A stretch of 14,527 bases of DNA from Pseudomonadota bacterium (GTDB lineage: Bacteria; Pseudomonadota; Gammaproteobacteria; Burkholderiales; Burkholderiaceae_B). The stretch lies in contig JAJYRX010000012.1 in NCBI GenBank assembly GCA_021793875.1, positions 1 through 14,527 on the forward strand. Reading direction: 5' to 3'. Position 1 is the stretch's first letter, and the number at the start of each line of letters is the position of its first letter. The notes under the pieces are model-generated. The model was not told the DNA's origin. It saw nothing but the letters and a program-made list of their open reading frames with translations, and did no database searches. Below are positions 1 to 6,272 of the stretch, piece by piece. Position numbers and translations under genes: made by a program.

Positions 1-660
1 ATGAAGAGGTTTGATGAAGATGATGGCATAGGGGCCATGGTTCTTACAGGCAACGAAAGAGCATTTGCTGCAGGTGCCGATATCGGAGCCATGAAAGATT
101 GGTCTTACATGGATGTATACAAAAATGATTACCTAGGTGGCGATTGGGTGTCGTTAGCTAAGCTACGTAAGCCGGTAATAGCTGCCGTAGCTGGTTATGC
201 GCTTGGGGGCGGCTGTGAGCTTGCCATGTTGTGCGACATAATCATTGCAGCCGACAACGCCAAGTTTGGGCAGCCAGAGGTAAAGTTAGGGGTTATACCT
301 GGCTTTGGTGGAACGCAGCGTTTGCCGCGTGCAGTAGGTAAGGCCAAAGCTATGGATATGGCGTTAACATCCCGCATGATGGATGCCGACGAAGCCGAGC
401 GTAGTGGGTTAGTATCACGCGTAGTTCCAGTTGATAAGTTGCTTGATGAGGCTATAGAGGCTGCCACGGTTATTGCGTCAATGTCTTTACCATCAGTAAT
501 GATGATTAAAGAGTGTATAAACATGGCTTACGAGGGCAGTCTTAACGAGACAATAATGTACGAACGCAGAAACTTCCATGCGTTGTTCAGCACAGAAGAT
601 CAAAAAGAAGGTATGAACGCTTTTGTAGAGAAGAGACAGCCAGTGTTTAAGCATAAATAA
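1..660 (+). CDS. Enoyl-CoA hydratase/isomerase family protein, 5'-truncated by window edge
   Basis: A crotonase-family enzyme that most likely hydrates trans-2-enoyl-CoA to 3-hydroxyacyl-CoA in fatty-acid or related acyl-CoA breakdown in the cytosol. The frame is open from base 1 and 219 residues are visible against about 258 in the family. The ATG at base 1 aligns with the family's interior (the helix before the conserved FD-D segment), so the true start lies upstream. Visible motifs are the oxyanion-hole region AFAAGADI (residues 21-28), GGGCELA (69-75) and FGQPEVKLG (89-97). Glu73 and Glu93 match the two catalytic glutamates of classical hydratases, 20 residues apart as expected, followed by PGFGGTQRLPR. 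The C-terminal helical part is complete and ends at TAA. The substrate cannot be fixed from sequence; a PaaF-like or general beta-oxidation role are both possible. It is separated from atpI by about 160 bases and is probably a different transcription unit. Confidence 0.93.
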   Translation: MKRFDEDDGIGAMVLTGNERAFAAGADIGAMKDWSYMDVYKNDYLGGDWVSLAKLRKPVIAAVAGYALGGGCELAMLCDIIIAADNAKFGQPEVKLGVIPGFGGTQRLPRAVGKAKAMDMALTSRMMDADEAERSGLVSRVVPVDKLLDEAIEAATVIASMSLPSVMMIKECINMAYEGSLNETIMYERRNFHALFSTEDQKEGMNAFVEKRQPVFKHK

Positions 661-683
661 GCTTTATAACTCGCATGGTAATT

Positions 684-758
684 GCGGTTGGGCATTTTAG
701 GCTTCAACAGTTTGTATAGGTCAATCAAAAATATATGTCGTCTAATTTGCCCAACTGC
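684..758. repeat. Imperfect inverted repeat in the spacer before the atp operon
   Basis: Bases 684-694 (GCGGTTGGGCA) are complementary to 748-758 (TGCCCAACTGC) over 11 positions with one G-T wobble; the arms are separated by 53 bases. The right arm overlaps the -35 element of the candidate atp promoter. The loop is long for an intrinsic terminator and no T-tract follows directly. It could be the 3' structure of the upstream transcript or a protein-binding site. The role is unknown. Confidence 0.4.
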
Positions 759-776
759 TTAAAATAAAGCTATACT
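747..776 (+). promoter_or_regulatory. Candidate sigma70-type promoter of the atp operon
   Basis: TTGCCC (747-752) and TATACT (771-776) are separated by 18 bases and match the -35/-10 consensus at 4 of 6 and 5 of 6 positions. A start near 783 would leave a leader of about 40 bases before atpI. A second -35-like TTGACA lies at 785-790, but its best downstream partner (TTTAAT, 806-811) has only 15 bases of spacing, so it is the weaker candidate. The prediction is from sequence alone. Confidence 0.45.
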
Positions 777-822
777 TCACGCGGTTGACACAAACGGTAC
801 CCTTTTTTAATGGTTGGGTTAT

Positions 823-1248
823 ATGCTCTCTGAAGAAAGGCAAGTAAGCCTTAGTCCGGAAGAACAAAAAGAGCTGTCCCGTAAATCCAGGCAGGGTGTA
901 GTTCGGGTGCTTTTGGCGCAGGCTCTGGCAGCATTTGTTGCAATAGCATTAGCAGGTGCAGTTGCCGGTTGGCCGGCAGCATTATCCGCATTAATTGGGG
1001 CCGCTGCTTATTTTGTGCCAAACGCTTTGTTTGCAATGCGTTTGCTGGCAAGTTTTGCTGGTTTAGTGCGTTCCAGTGCATATTCTTTTTTCTGGGGCGA
1101 GGCATTTAAGCTTGTTGGCGCATTGGCAATACTGGGTGTAGCAACCTTGTTGGGGCGTCATTTCATTGTTTGGTCTGCGCTTCTACTGGGTCTGTTTGCT
1201 GTCTTGAAAGGCTATGTGCTGTTGCTGTTTGCTCGCAAACTGCCATAG
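823..1248 (+). CDS. atpI: ATP synthase assembly protein AtpI (subunit I)
   Basis: A small polytopic inner-membrane protein encoded first in many proteobacterial atp operons. The family is linked to assembly of the c-ring and is not part of the mature enzyme. From the ATG at 823 it has 141 residues: a charged cytoplasmic N-terminus (SPEEQKELSRKSRQG), then four hydrophobic segments, roughly residues 24-46, 47-70, 83-104 and 108-132, ending in basic ARKLP. The hydrophobic pattern and the position directly before atpB support the call. The frame could also start at the TTG at 814; I prefer the ATG, although neither has a strong Shine-Dalgarno sequence, which suggests low expression. The gap to atpB is 35 bases. 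Confidence 0.88.
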   Translation: MLSEERQVSLSPEEQKELSRKSRQGVVRVLLAQALAAFVAIALAGAVAGWPAALSALIGAAAYFVPNALFAMRLLASFAGLVRSSAYSFFWGEAFKLVGALAILGVATLLGRHFIVWSALLLGLFAVLKGYVLLLFARKLP

Positions 1249-1283
1249 TGTGTAACTGGTTTTTTTAATTGGTAAGGGTTCAG

Positions 1284-2162
1284 ATGGCTGCTAGTGATAT
1301 TTCGCCACAATCTGGTTATATACAGCATCACTTGGTACACCTGAATAACGTAGGCACCAAGCAAACGGCAGTCGCTAATTTCGACATAGTTAACTACGAC
1401 TCCCTGTTCTGGGCCATAGGAATGGGGGTTATAGTCCTGTTTTTCCTGTGGCGCGCGGCGCGCAGCGTTACTGCAGGTGTTCCTGGTCGCTTTCAAATGG
1501 CTGTTGAAATGCTCGTTGAGTGGGTAGAGGATCAGGCCAAAAGCATAGTCCCCAGTGAAAAGTCCCGTCGTTTTGTAGCGCCTCTTGCGCTCACCATATT
1601 CCTGTGGATCACGTTAATGAATACGCTTGATCTGCTTCCTGTTGACCTATTGCCGTGGTTTTTTGGTGTTAGTGGTCTAGGGGCACAGGAAGGTGACTGG
1701 CTCTATTACCACAGAATTCTTCCCACAGCTGACCTCAATATCGCTATGGGTATGTCTTTGGGCGTGTTACTAGTATCGCTCTACTACGGAATTAAAATTA
1801 AGAAGCCTACAGGTTTTGTAAAAGAGTTGCTTACCATGCCGTTTAATGCGCCTGGTTTAGCTGTAATAGTTCTTGCTCCGTTTAACCTGTTGCTTAACCT
1901 CATAGAATACGCTGCCAAAACGGTTTCTCTTGGTATGCGGTTGTTCGGTAACATGTTTGCCGGCGAATTAATTTTCATGCTTATTGCCCTTTTGGGCGGG
2001 GCATGGTCCGGATTTAATGCGGCCAGCCTAGGTTTGGGTTTTGGTCACATTCTGGCCGGGTCCGTGTGGGCTATATTCCACATTCTAATTGTGTTGCTAC
2101 AGGCGTTTATTTTCATGATGTTGGCTCTTGTATATGTTGGCCAGGCTCATGAAAGCCACTAG
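1284..2162 (+). CDS. atpB: ATP synthase Fo subunit a
   Basis: The integral-membrane stator subunit that forms the two proton half-channels against the c-ring. The protein has 292 residues from the ATG at 1284, which is preceded by AAGGG (1274-1278) at good spacing. The frame extends upstream to a TTG at 1269, but that would place the ribosome binding site inside the gene. The N-terminus (YIQHHLVHL) is of betaproteobacterial type. Five or six hydrophobic segments are visible. The diagnostic motif SLGMRLFGNMFAGE lies at residues 215-228, and Arg219 corresponds to the essential arginine (Arg210 in E. coli). NLLLNLIEYAAK (201-212) and the C-terminal helix ending in GQAHESH are also typical. It sits between atpI and atpE as in the classical operon. 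Confidence 0.97.
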   Translation: MAASDISPQSGYIQHHLVHLNNVGTKQTAVANFDIVNYDSLFWAIGMGVIVLFFLWRAARSVTAGVPGRFQMAVEMLVEWVEDQAKSIVPSEKSRRFVAPLALTIFLWITLMNTLDLLPVDLLPWFFGVSGLGAQEGDWLYYHRILPTADLNIAMGMSLGVLLVSLYYGIKIKKPTGFVKELLTMPFNAPGLAVIVLAPFNLLLNLIEYAAKTVSLGMRLFGNMFAGELIFMLIALLGGAWSGFNAASLGLGFGHILAGSVWAIFHILIVLLQAFIFMMLALVYVGQAHESH

Positions 2163-2175
2163 TAGTACAGTTAAA

Positions 2176-2218
2176 TTGCTGCATACCGCAAGGGTGCGCA
2201 AAGCAGCGGTAAACCCGC
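2176..2218 (+). other. Overlapping stem-loop potential in the atpB-atpE spacer
   Basis: Several short inverted repeats overlap here and cannot all form at once. GCTGC (2178-2182) pairs with GCAGC (2203-2207), enclosing CGCA (2187-2190) paired with TGCG (2195-2198). Alternatively TACCGC (2184-2189) pairs with GCGGTA (2206-2211), or GCGG (2206-2209) pairs with CCGC (2215-2218). This suggests RNA structure or an mRNA processing site between subunits a and c, but each stem is short. Confidence 0.3.
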
Positions 2219-2223
2219 AAAAG

Positions 2224-2272
2224 TAAGTTTGTTTTAAAGTTTTTTGATTTTACGGTTATATTCACCAAGGAG
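2224..2272 (+). promoter_or_regulatory. U-rich translation-initiation region and strong Shine-Dalgarno of atpE
   Basis: Immediately upstream of atpE is a T-rich, G/C-poor stretch (2224-2262, including TTTT and TTTTTT runs) followed by AAGGAG (2267-2272), five bases before the ATG. In E. coli the atpE initiation region is a known U-rich translational enhancer that supplies the excess of subunit c needed for the ring. The same layout here suggests the same role, by analogy only. Confidence 0.5.
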
Positions 2273-2277
2273 TTCTC

Positions 2278-2520
2278 ATGACCGACGTCGCATTCGTAGC
2301 TCTTGCTTGCGGTATGATTATTGGATTAGGTGCTATTGGCGCCTGTATAGGTATTGCGCTTATGGGTGGTAAGTTCCTCGAAGCGTCAGCCCGTCAGCCC
2401 GAGCTAATCAACGCTCTGCAAACCAGGATGTTCCTTCTGGCTGGTCTTATTGACGCGGCCTTCCTTATCGGTGTTGGTATTGCCATGCTATTTGCTTTCG
2501 CCAACCCGTTTGTCGCCTAA
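2278..2520 (+). CDS. atpE: ATP synthase Fo subunit c (c-ring proteolipid)
   Basis: An 80-residue hairpin of two membrane helices; multiple copies form the rotating proton-carrying ring. Helix 1 is glycine-rich (GLGAIGACIGIALMGG, residues 16-31). The polar loop ARQPEL (38-43) contains the conserved Arg-Gln-Pro contact to gamma and epsilon. Helix 2 contains LAGLIDAAFLIGVGIAML with Asp59, equivalent to the proton-binding Asp61 of E. coli. The Gln/Glu-Ser set typical of sodium-binding c subunits is not seen, so this is a proton type. The start is well supported by AAGGAG at 2267-2272. This is the best ribosome binding site in the operon, in keeping with the high copy number of the product. Confidence 0.97.
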   Translation: MTDVAFVALACGMIIGLGAIGACIGIALMGGKFLEASARQPELINALQTRMFLLAGLIDAAFLIGVGIAMLFAFANPFVA

Positions 2521-2534
2521 GCATCTGGTGTAGT

Positions 2535-2560
2535 GGCCCGTGCCACTTGTGGTGCGGGTC
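2535..2560 (+). other. Strong intercistronic hairpin between atpE and atpF
   Basis: Bases 2535-2546 (GGCCCGTGCCAC) pair with 2549-2560 (GTGGTGCGGGTC) over 12 positions, three of them G-U wobbles, with a very tight turn at TT. No T-tract follows, so it is not a standard terminator. Position and strength fit a 3' stabiliser or RNase processing barrier for the upstream atpE message. A smaller stem, TAGAAA (2582-2587) with TTTCTA (2593-2598), follows. Confidence 0.6.
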
Positions 2561-2666
2561 TAACAAGGCTGTGGTTACATCTAGAAAAGGTGTTTCTACA
2601 GCGTTAACCTTCCATGTTGTGTTCTATATAAAGACCAACAGTTAATGGAATTAAAGGGAAACGACC

Positions 2667-3137
2667 GTGAACTTAAACGCGACTCTCTTTTTTCAGATGA
2701 TCGTGTTTTTCGTGCTGGCGTGGTTTACCATGCGATTCGTATGGCCGCCACTCACGAAGGCAATGGACGATCGTCGACAAAAAATAGCTGATGGACTGGC
2801 TGCCGCCGATAAGGGTAAGGCAGACCTTGCTCAGGCGCAGGCCCGTATCAGTGTTATTGAAGCGTCGGCTAAATCCGATTCACACGCCCGTCTTGGCGAA
2901 GCTGAGCGTCAGGCTGCTGCAATAATAGAGGCAGCTCGTCGTGAGGCTGAAGAAGAACGTGCCCGCATAGTTGCTCAAGCACAGCAAGACGCAGCTCAGG
3001 AAGTGCAGCGTGCACGTGATGGATTGCGTAGTGAAGTGGCTGTACTAGCAGTCAAGGGTGCCGAACAAATTCTTAAGCGAGAAGTTGATGCAGAGGCTCA
3101 TGCCAAGCTGCTAGACGAGCTTAAGGCTGAACTTTAA
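2667..3137 (+). CDS. atpF: ATP synthase Fo subunit b
   Basis: The peripheral-stalk subunit, a dimer that links subunit a in the membrane to delta and alpha in F1. The 156 residues match the family length. An N-terminal membrane helix lies at about residues 5-27 (FFQMIVFFVLAWFTMRFVW) and is followed by the conserved PPL-KAMD-R segment. A long charged alanine/glutamate-rich helix (about 35-125) is the right-handed coiled coil, and the C-terminal delta-binding region ends in LLDELKAEL. Translation starts at GTG (2667) with an AAAGGGA-like ribosome binding site about 7 bases upstream. It lies 146 bases after atpE, one of the larger gaps in the operon, and 14 bases before atpH. Confidence 0.96.
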   Translation: MNLNATLFFQMIVFFVLAWFTMRFVWPPLTKAMDDRRQKIADGLAAADKGKADLAQAQARISVIEASAKSDSHARLGEAERQAAAIIEAARREAEEERARIVAQAQQDAAQEVQRARDGLRSEVAVLAVKGAEQILKREVDAEAHAKLLDELKAEL

Positions 3138-3151
3138 GTGTAGGGCAGGCC

Positions 3152-3691
3152 ATGGCAGAGTTATCTACAATCGCCAGACCTTACGCCGAGGCGCTGTTTG
3201 CCTCTGCCAAGTCCGAAAAGTCGGGTCTGGAATCCTGGAGCAAAGTGCTTGCAGAGCTAGCCGGACTAGCCGATCTTTCCGAAGTTCGAGAAGCCTTGTC
3301 TGATCCTCGCATTGGTCACGAGCAACGGTTCGAGCTGTTTACCGAGTTAGTGAAAAGCCCTTTGTCCGATCAGGCTAAAAATTTAATTCAACTGCTACTA
3401 GAGAACAATCGTATTTTGTTGCTACCGCAAATAGCCGCTCAGTTCGATTTGCTCCGTTATAAGCAGGAAGGGGTTGCTGTGGCTGAAATCACAAGTGCAT
3501 TCCCCCTTAGCGATAGTCAGCTTTCCGAATTGGTGGCTGGTCTAGAAAAGAAATTTAATCTCAAGCTCAAACCATCCGTGTCCGTAGACGAAAGCCTTAT
3601 AGGTGGTATACGCGTGGTTGTGGGTGACCAGGTTTTAGATACTTCCGTGCAGGCACAGTTGGCCGGTATGCGCGATTCGCTGGTCGCATAA
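3152..3691 (+). CDS. atpH: ATP synthase F1 subunit delta
   Basis: This protein caps F1 and joins it to the peripheral stalk. Its 179 residues are close to the 177 of E. coli delta. The N-terminal helical domain begins with the typical TIARPYAEALF (residues 6-16) and runs to about 105. The C-terminal domain includes LVAGLEKKFNLKLKPSVSVDESLIGGIRVVVGDQVLDTSV, in which DESLIGGIRV and the D-S pattern are family hallmarks. The ATG at 3152 follows GGGCAGG after atpF by 14 bases, so translation is likely coupled. The stop is 33 bases before atpA. Confidence 0.96.
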   Translation: MAELSTIARPYAEALFASAKSEKSGLESWSKVLAELAGLADLSEVREALSDPRIGHEQRFELFTELVKSPLSDQAKNLIQLLLENNRILLLPQIAAQFDLLRYKQEGVAVAEITSAFPLSDSQLSELVAGLEKKFNLKLKPSVSVDESLIGGIRVVVGDQVLDTSVQAQLAGMRDSLVA

Positions 3692-3708
3692 AGCGGCCGC
3701 AACACAGG

Positions 3709-3724
3709 ATTCAGGAGTCTGAAT
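3709..3724 (+). promoter_or_regulatory. Hairpin enclosing the atpA ribosome binding site
   Basis: ATTCAG (3709-3714) and CTGAAT (3719-3724) form a perfect 6-base inverted repeat around a GAGT loop and end exactly at the atpA ATG (3725). The Shine-Dalgarno AGGAG (3713-3717) is split between stem and loop. Such a hairpin could lower independent initiation and make atpA translation depend on ribosomes coming from atpH. This is an inference from sequence only. Confidence 0.5.
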
Positions 3725-5266
3725 ATGCAACTTAACCCGTCCGAGATCAGCGAGCTGCTGAAGAGCCGAATAGAAGGCTTAGGCGCTTCGACTGACGTTC
3801 GTACACAGGGTACCGTGGTTTCCGTCACTGACGGTATTACACGTATACACGGTTTATCCGATGTCATGCAGGGCGAAATGCTCGAGTTTTCCAATAACGT
3901 GTACGGCCTTGCTCTTAACCTTGAGCGCGATTCTGTAGGTGCTGTTATTCTTGGCGACTACAGCGGTGTATCCGAGGGCGATTCCGTAAAAACTACAGGT
4001 CGCATTCTCGAAGTGCCCGTTGGCCCAGAGCTTCTGGGGCGTGTAGTAGATGCCCTAGGTGAGCCTATAGACGGCAAAGGTCCTATCAATGCCAAAGAAA
4101 CTGACGTAATTGAAAAGGTTGCGCCAGGCGTTATTGCACGTCAATCAGTTAGTGAGCCTATACAAACAGGTATGAAGGCCATTGACTCAATGGTTCCAAT
4201 TGGTCGTGGCCAGCGTGAGCTTATTATTGGTGACCGTCAAACTGGTAAAACCGCCGTTGCCGTAGACACCATAATTGCTCAGAAAGGGCAAAATGTTAAA
4301 TGTATTTACGTTGCAATTGGTCAGAAGGCATCTACTATTGCAAACGTTGTGCGCAAACTTGAAGAGCATGGCGCACTTGAGTACACAATTATTGTTGCTG
4401 CTGCAGCATCAGATTCTGCTGCTATGCAATATCTATCAGCCTACTCAGGCTGCACAATGGGCGAATACTTCCGTGATCGTGGCGAAGATGCCCTAATAAT
4501 TTACGATGACCTTACGAAGCAGGCTTGGGCATACCGTCAAGTTTCTCTGCTTCTGCGTCGTCCACCAGGTCGTGAAGCGTATCCCGGTGACGTGTTCTAT
4601 CTGCACTCCCGTCTTCTCGAGCGTTCTGCACGTGTAAACGCCGATTACGTTGAGAAGTTCACTAACGGTGAGGTTAAAGGTAAAACAGGTTCACTAACTG
4701 CTCTGCCAATTATCGAGACGCAGGCAGGTGACGTTTCAGCTTTCGTACCAACAAACGTGATTTCCATTACTGATGGTCAAATCTTCCTTGAGACCGACCT
4801 GTTTAACGCAGGTATACGACCAGCCATTAACGCTGGTATATCGGTTTCCCGCGTTGGTGGTGCTGCTCAAACCAAATTAATGCGTAAAGTATCCGGTGGT
4901 ATTCGTACCGACTTGGCTCAGTACCGTGAATTGGCAGCATTTGCGCAGTTTGCTTCCGATCTTGACGAAGCTACCCGTCGTCAGCTTGAGCGCGGTGAGC
5001 GTGTTGTAGAGCTTCTTAAGCAGCCACAATACAACCCGATGCCAGTGTGGGAGCAGGCTGTAGCATTGCTTGCAGCTAACAAAGGTGTTTTAGACGACAT
5101 TGAAGTAAGCCGAATTCTAGATTTCGAAAAAGCTCTTAAAGAACATCTCAAGAGCAAGCACGCTGATTTAGTTAAGCGTCTAGATGAAACCAAAGAGCTT
5201 AGCTCTGAAGACGAAGCCGAGCTTACAGCAGCTTTTGAAGAGTTTAAGAAGCACGGTGCTTATTAA
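3725..5266 (+). CDS. atpA: ATP synthase F1 subunit alpha
   Basis: Non-catalytic nucleotide-binding subunit of the alpha3-beta3 hexamer. Its 513 residues equal the E. coli length. The N-terminal segment (PSEISELLKSRIEG) contacts delta. A beta-barrel covers about residues 25-95. The Walker A motif GDRQTGKT lies at 169-176 with Lys175. Walker B is ALIIYDDL (256-263). The arginine finger region ISVSRVGGAAQ (372-382) has Arg376, at the same number as in E. coli. A C-terminal helical domain follows. No key residue is missing. The start ATG follows AGGAG at 3713-3717, inside a small hairpin. Isoleucine codons are mostly ATT/ATC, as expected for a highly expressed gene here. Confidence 0.98.
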   Translation: MQLNPSEISELLKSRIEGLGASTDVRTQGTVVSVTDGITRIHGLSDVMQGEMLEFSNNVYGLALNLERDSVGAVILGDYSGVSEGDSVKTTGRILEVPVGPELLGRVVDALGEPIDGKGPINAKETDVIEKVAPGVIARQSVSEPIQTGMKAIDSMVPIGRGQRELIIGDRQTGKTAVAVDTIIAQKGQNVKCIYVAIGQKASTIANVVRKLEEHGALEYTIIVAAAASDSAAMQYLSAYSGCTMGEYFRDRGEDALIIYDDLTKQAWAYRQVSLLLRRPPGREAYPGDVFYLHSRLLERSARVNADYVEKFTNGEVKGKTGSLTALPIIETQAGDVSAFVPTNVISITDGQIFLETDLFNAGIRPAINAGISVSRVGGAAQTKLMRKVSGGIRTDLAQYRELAAFAQFASDLDEATRRQLERGERVVELLKQPQYNPMPVWEQAVALLAANKGVLDDIEVSRILDFEKALKEHLKSKHADLVKRLDETKELSSEDEAELTAAFEEFKKHGAY

Positions 5267-5279
5267 TCTGACAGGGTTC

Positions 5280-5299
5280 AATGAAGCCTGCGCTTCATT
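5280..5299 (+). other. Perfect stem-loop in the atpA-atpG spacer
   Basis: AATGAAGC (5280-5287) and GCTTCATT (5292-5299) are perfectly complementary with a CTGC tetraloop, 17 bases before the atpG start. There is no T-tract beyond TTA. The Shine-Dalgarno AGGA (5306-5309) lies outside the stem. The structure is more likely to affect mRNA stability, processing or spacing than termination. Confidence 0.55.
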
Positions 5300-5316
5300 A
5301 TCCATAGGACAAATAA

Positions 5317-6225
5317 ATGTCTGGAACTAAGGAAATAAGAAACAAGATCCGCAGTGTTCAAAACACGAGCAAGATCACCAAGGCCATGGAAATGGTTGCG
5401 GCCTCAAAAATGCGTAAGGCACAAGACCGCATGAGTGCGGGCCGCCCATACGCAGAAAAGGTTCGTCAGATCGCTGCGCATCTTATGCAGGCCAACCCCG
5501 AGTACAAACATCCCTACATGGTAGAACGTTCTGAGGTTAAGGGCGTTGGTATTGTGGTAGTAACAACTGACAAAGGTTTGTGTGGTGGTTTAAATACAAA
5601 CCTTATGCGTCTGGTTCTAGAGCGTATTAGCTCTTTTCAGAGCCAGGGTGTTCAGGTACAGGCAACTGCTATAGGGAATAAAGGTTTAGGTACGCTTTCA
5701 AGAATCAATACAAATATTGTTTCTCAAGAAACCCAACTTGGTGACGTACCTAACCTTGAGCGTTTAATTGGTGCCATTAAGGTACAAATGGACGATTTCC
5801 TTGAAGGCAAAATAGACGCCGTTTATATTGCTACTAGCCGCTTTATTAATACCATGAGGCAAGAGCCAAGCTTTGTGCGATTGCTGCCACTTCCTAGTGG
5901 CCTGTCCGATCCATGGCAGGAAGGGGATACTCTGGCCTCCGGAGAAGCTGAGATTAAATCCGAATACGGCTGGGATTACCTCTACGAACCCGATGCAAAA
6001 GGAGTTATAGACGACCTTCTGCTACGCTACGTAGAGGCGCTGGTTTACCAGGCAGTAGCCGAAAACATGGCATCTGAGCAATCTGCCCGTATGGTTGCTA
6101 TGAAGGCAGCCTCAGATAACGCCAAAGAAGTAATTTCCGAATTGCAGCTCGAGTACAACAAAACACGTCAAGCAGCAATTACTAAAGAAATTTCAGAAAT
6201 CGTGGGAGGCGCAGCCGCTGTTTAA
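5317..6225 (+). CDS. atpG: ATP synthase F1 subunit gamma
   Basis: Central rotor shaft that couples c-ring rotation to catalysis in the beta subunits. It has 302 residues, typical of betaproteobacterial gamma. The N-terminal helix (KEIRNKIRSVQNTSKITKAM, residues 5-24, then EMVAASKMRKAQ) and the last 52 residues (ASEQSARMVAMKAASDN to EIVGGAAAV) form the coiled coil inside the hexamer. The middle Rossmann-like domain carries VTTDKGLCGGLN. The usual Arg/Gln of NT-KITKAM is Ser here, a minor change. The ATG at 5317 follows AGGA (5306-5309) with 7-base spacing. It lies 50 bases after atpA and 47 before atpD. Confidence 0.97.
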   Translation: MSGTKEIRNKIRSVQNTSKITKAMEMVAASKMRKAQDRMSAGRPYAEKVRQIAAHLMQANPEYKHPYMVERSEVKGVGIVVVTTDKGLCGGLNTNLMRLVLERISSFQSQGVQVQATAIGNKGLGTLSRINTNIVSQETQLGDVPNLERLIGAIKVQMDDFLEGKIDAVYIATSRFINTMRQEPSFVRLLPLPSGLSDPWQEGDTLASGEAEIKSEYGWDYLYEPDAKGVIDDLLLRYVEALVYQAVAENMASEQSARMVAMKAASDNAKEVISELQLEYNKTRQAAITKEISEIVGGAAAV

Positions 6226-6272
6226 TCTTAAACAGAGGGCGGTTTTCCAAAGATTATTTGCAAGGACTAAAC

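Noticed and set aside
195..524. Antisense open frame inside the enoyl-CoA hydratase gene
   Set aside because: It lies wholly within a well-supported coding gene and shows no recognisable motif; it is a shadow frame.
675..719. Possible 14-codon ORF in the spacer before atpI
   Set aside because: It has no ribosome binding site, is very short and shows no sign of coding.
1269..1283. Upstream TTG start for atpB
   Set aside because: It would place the AAGGG ribosome binding site inside the coding region; the ATG at 1284 fits the family N-terminus.
3163..3171. DnaA-box-like TTATCTACA near the start of atpH
   Set aside because: It is a single imperfect match within a coding sequence.
5298..5306. 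DnaA-box-like TTATCCATA in the atpA-atpG spacer
   Set aside because: It is a single site with one mismatch and no cluster or AT-rich unwinding region; chance is sufficient.
6258..6272. Upstream TTG start for atpD
   Set aside because: AAGGA at 6262-6266 serves the ATG at 6273, and the beta family begins with MSNGTIVQ-like sequence.
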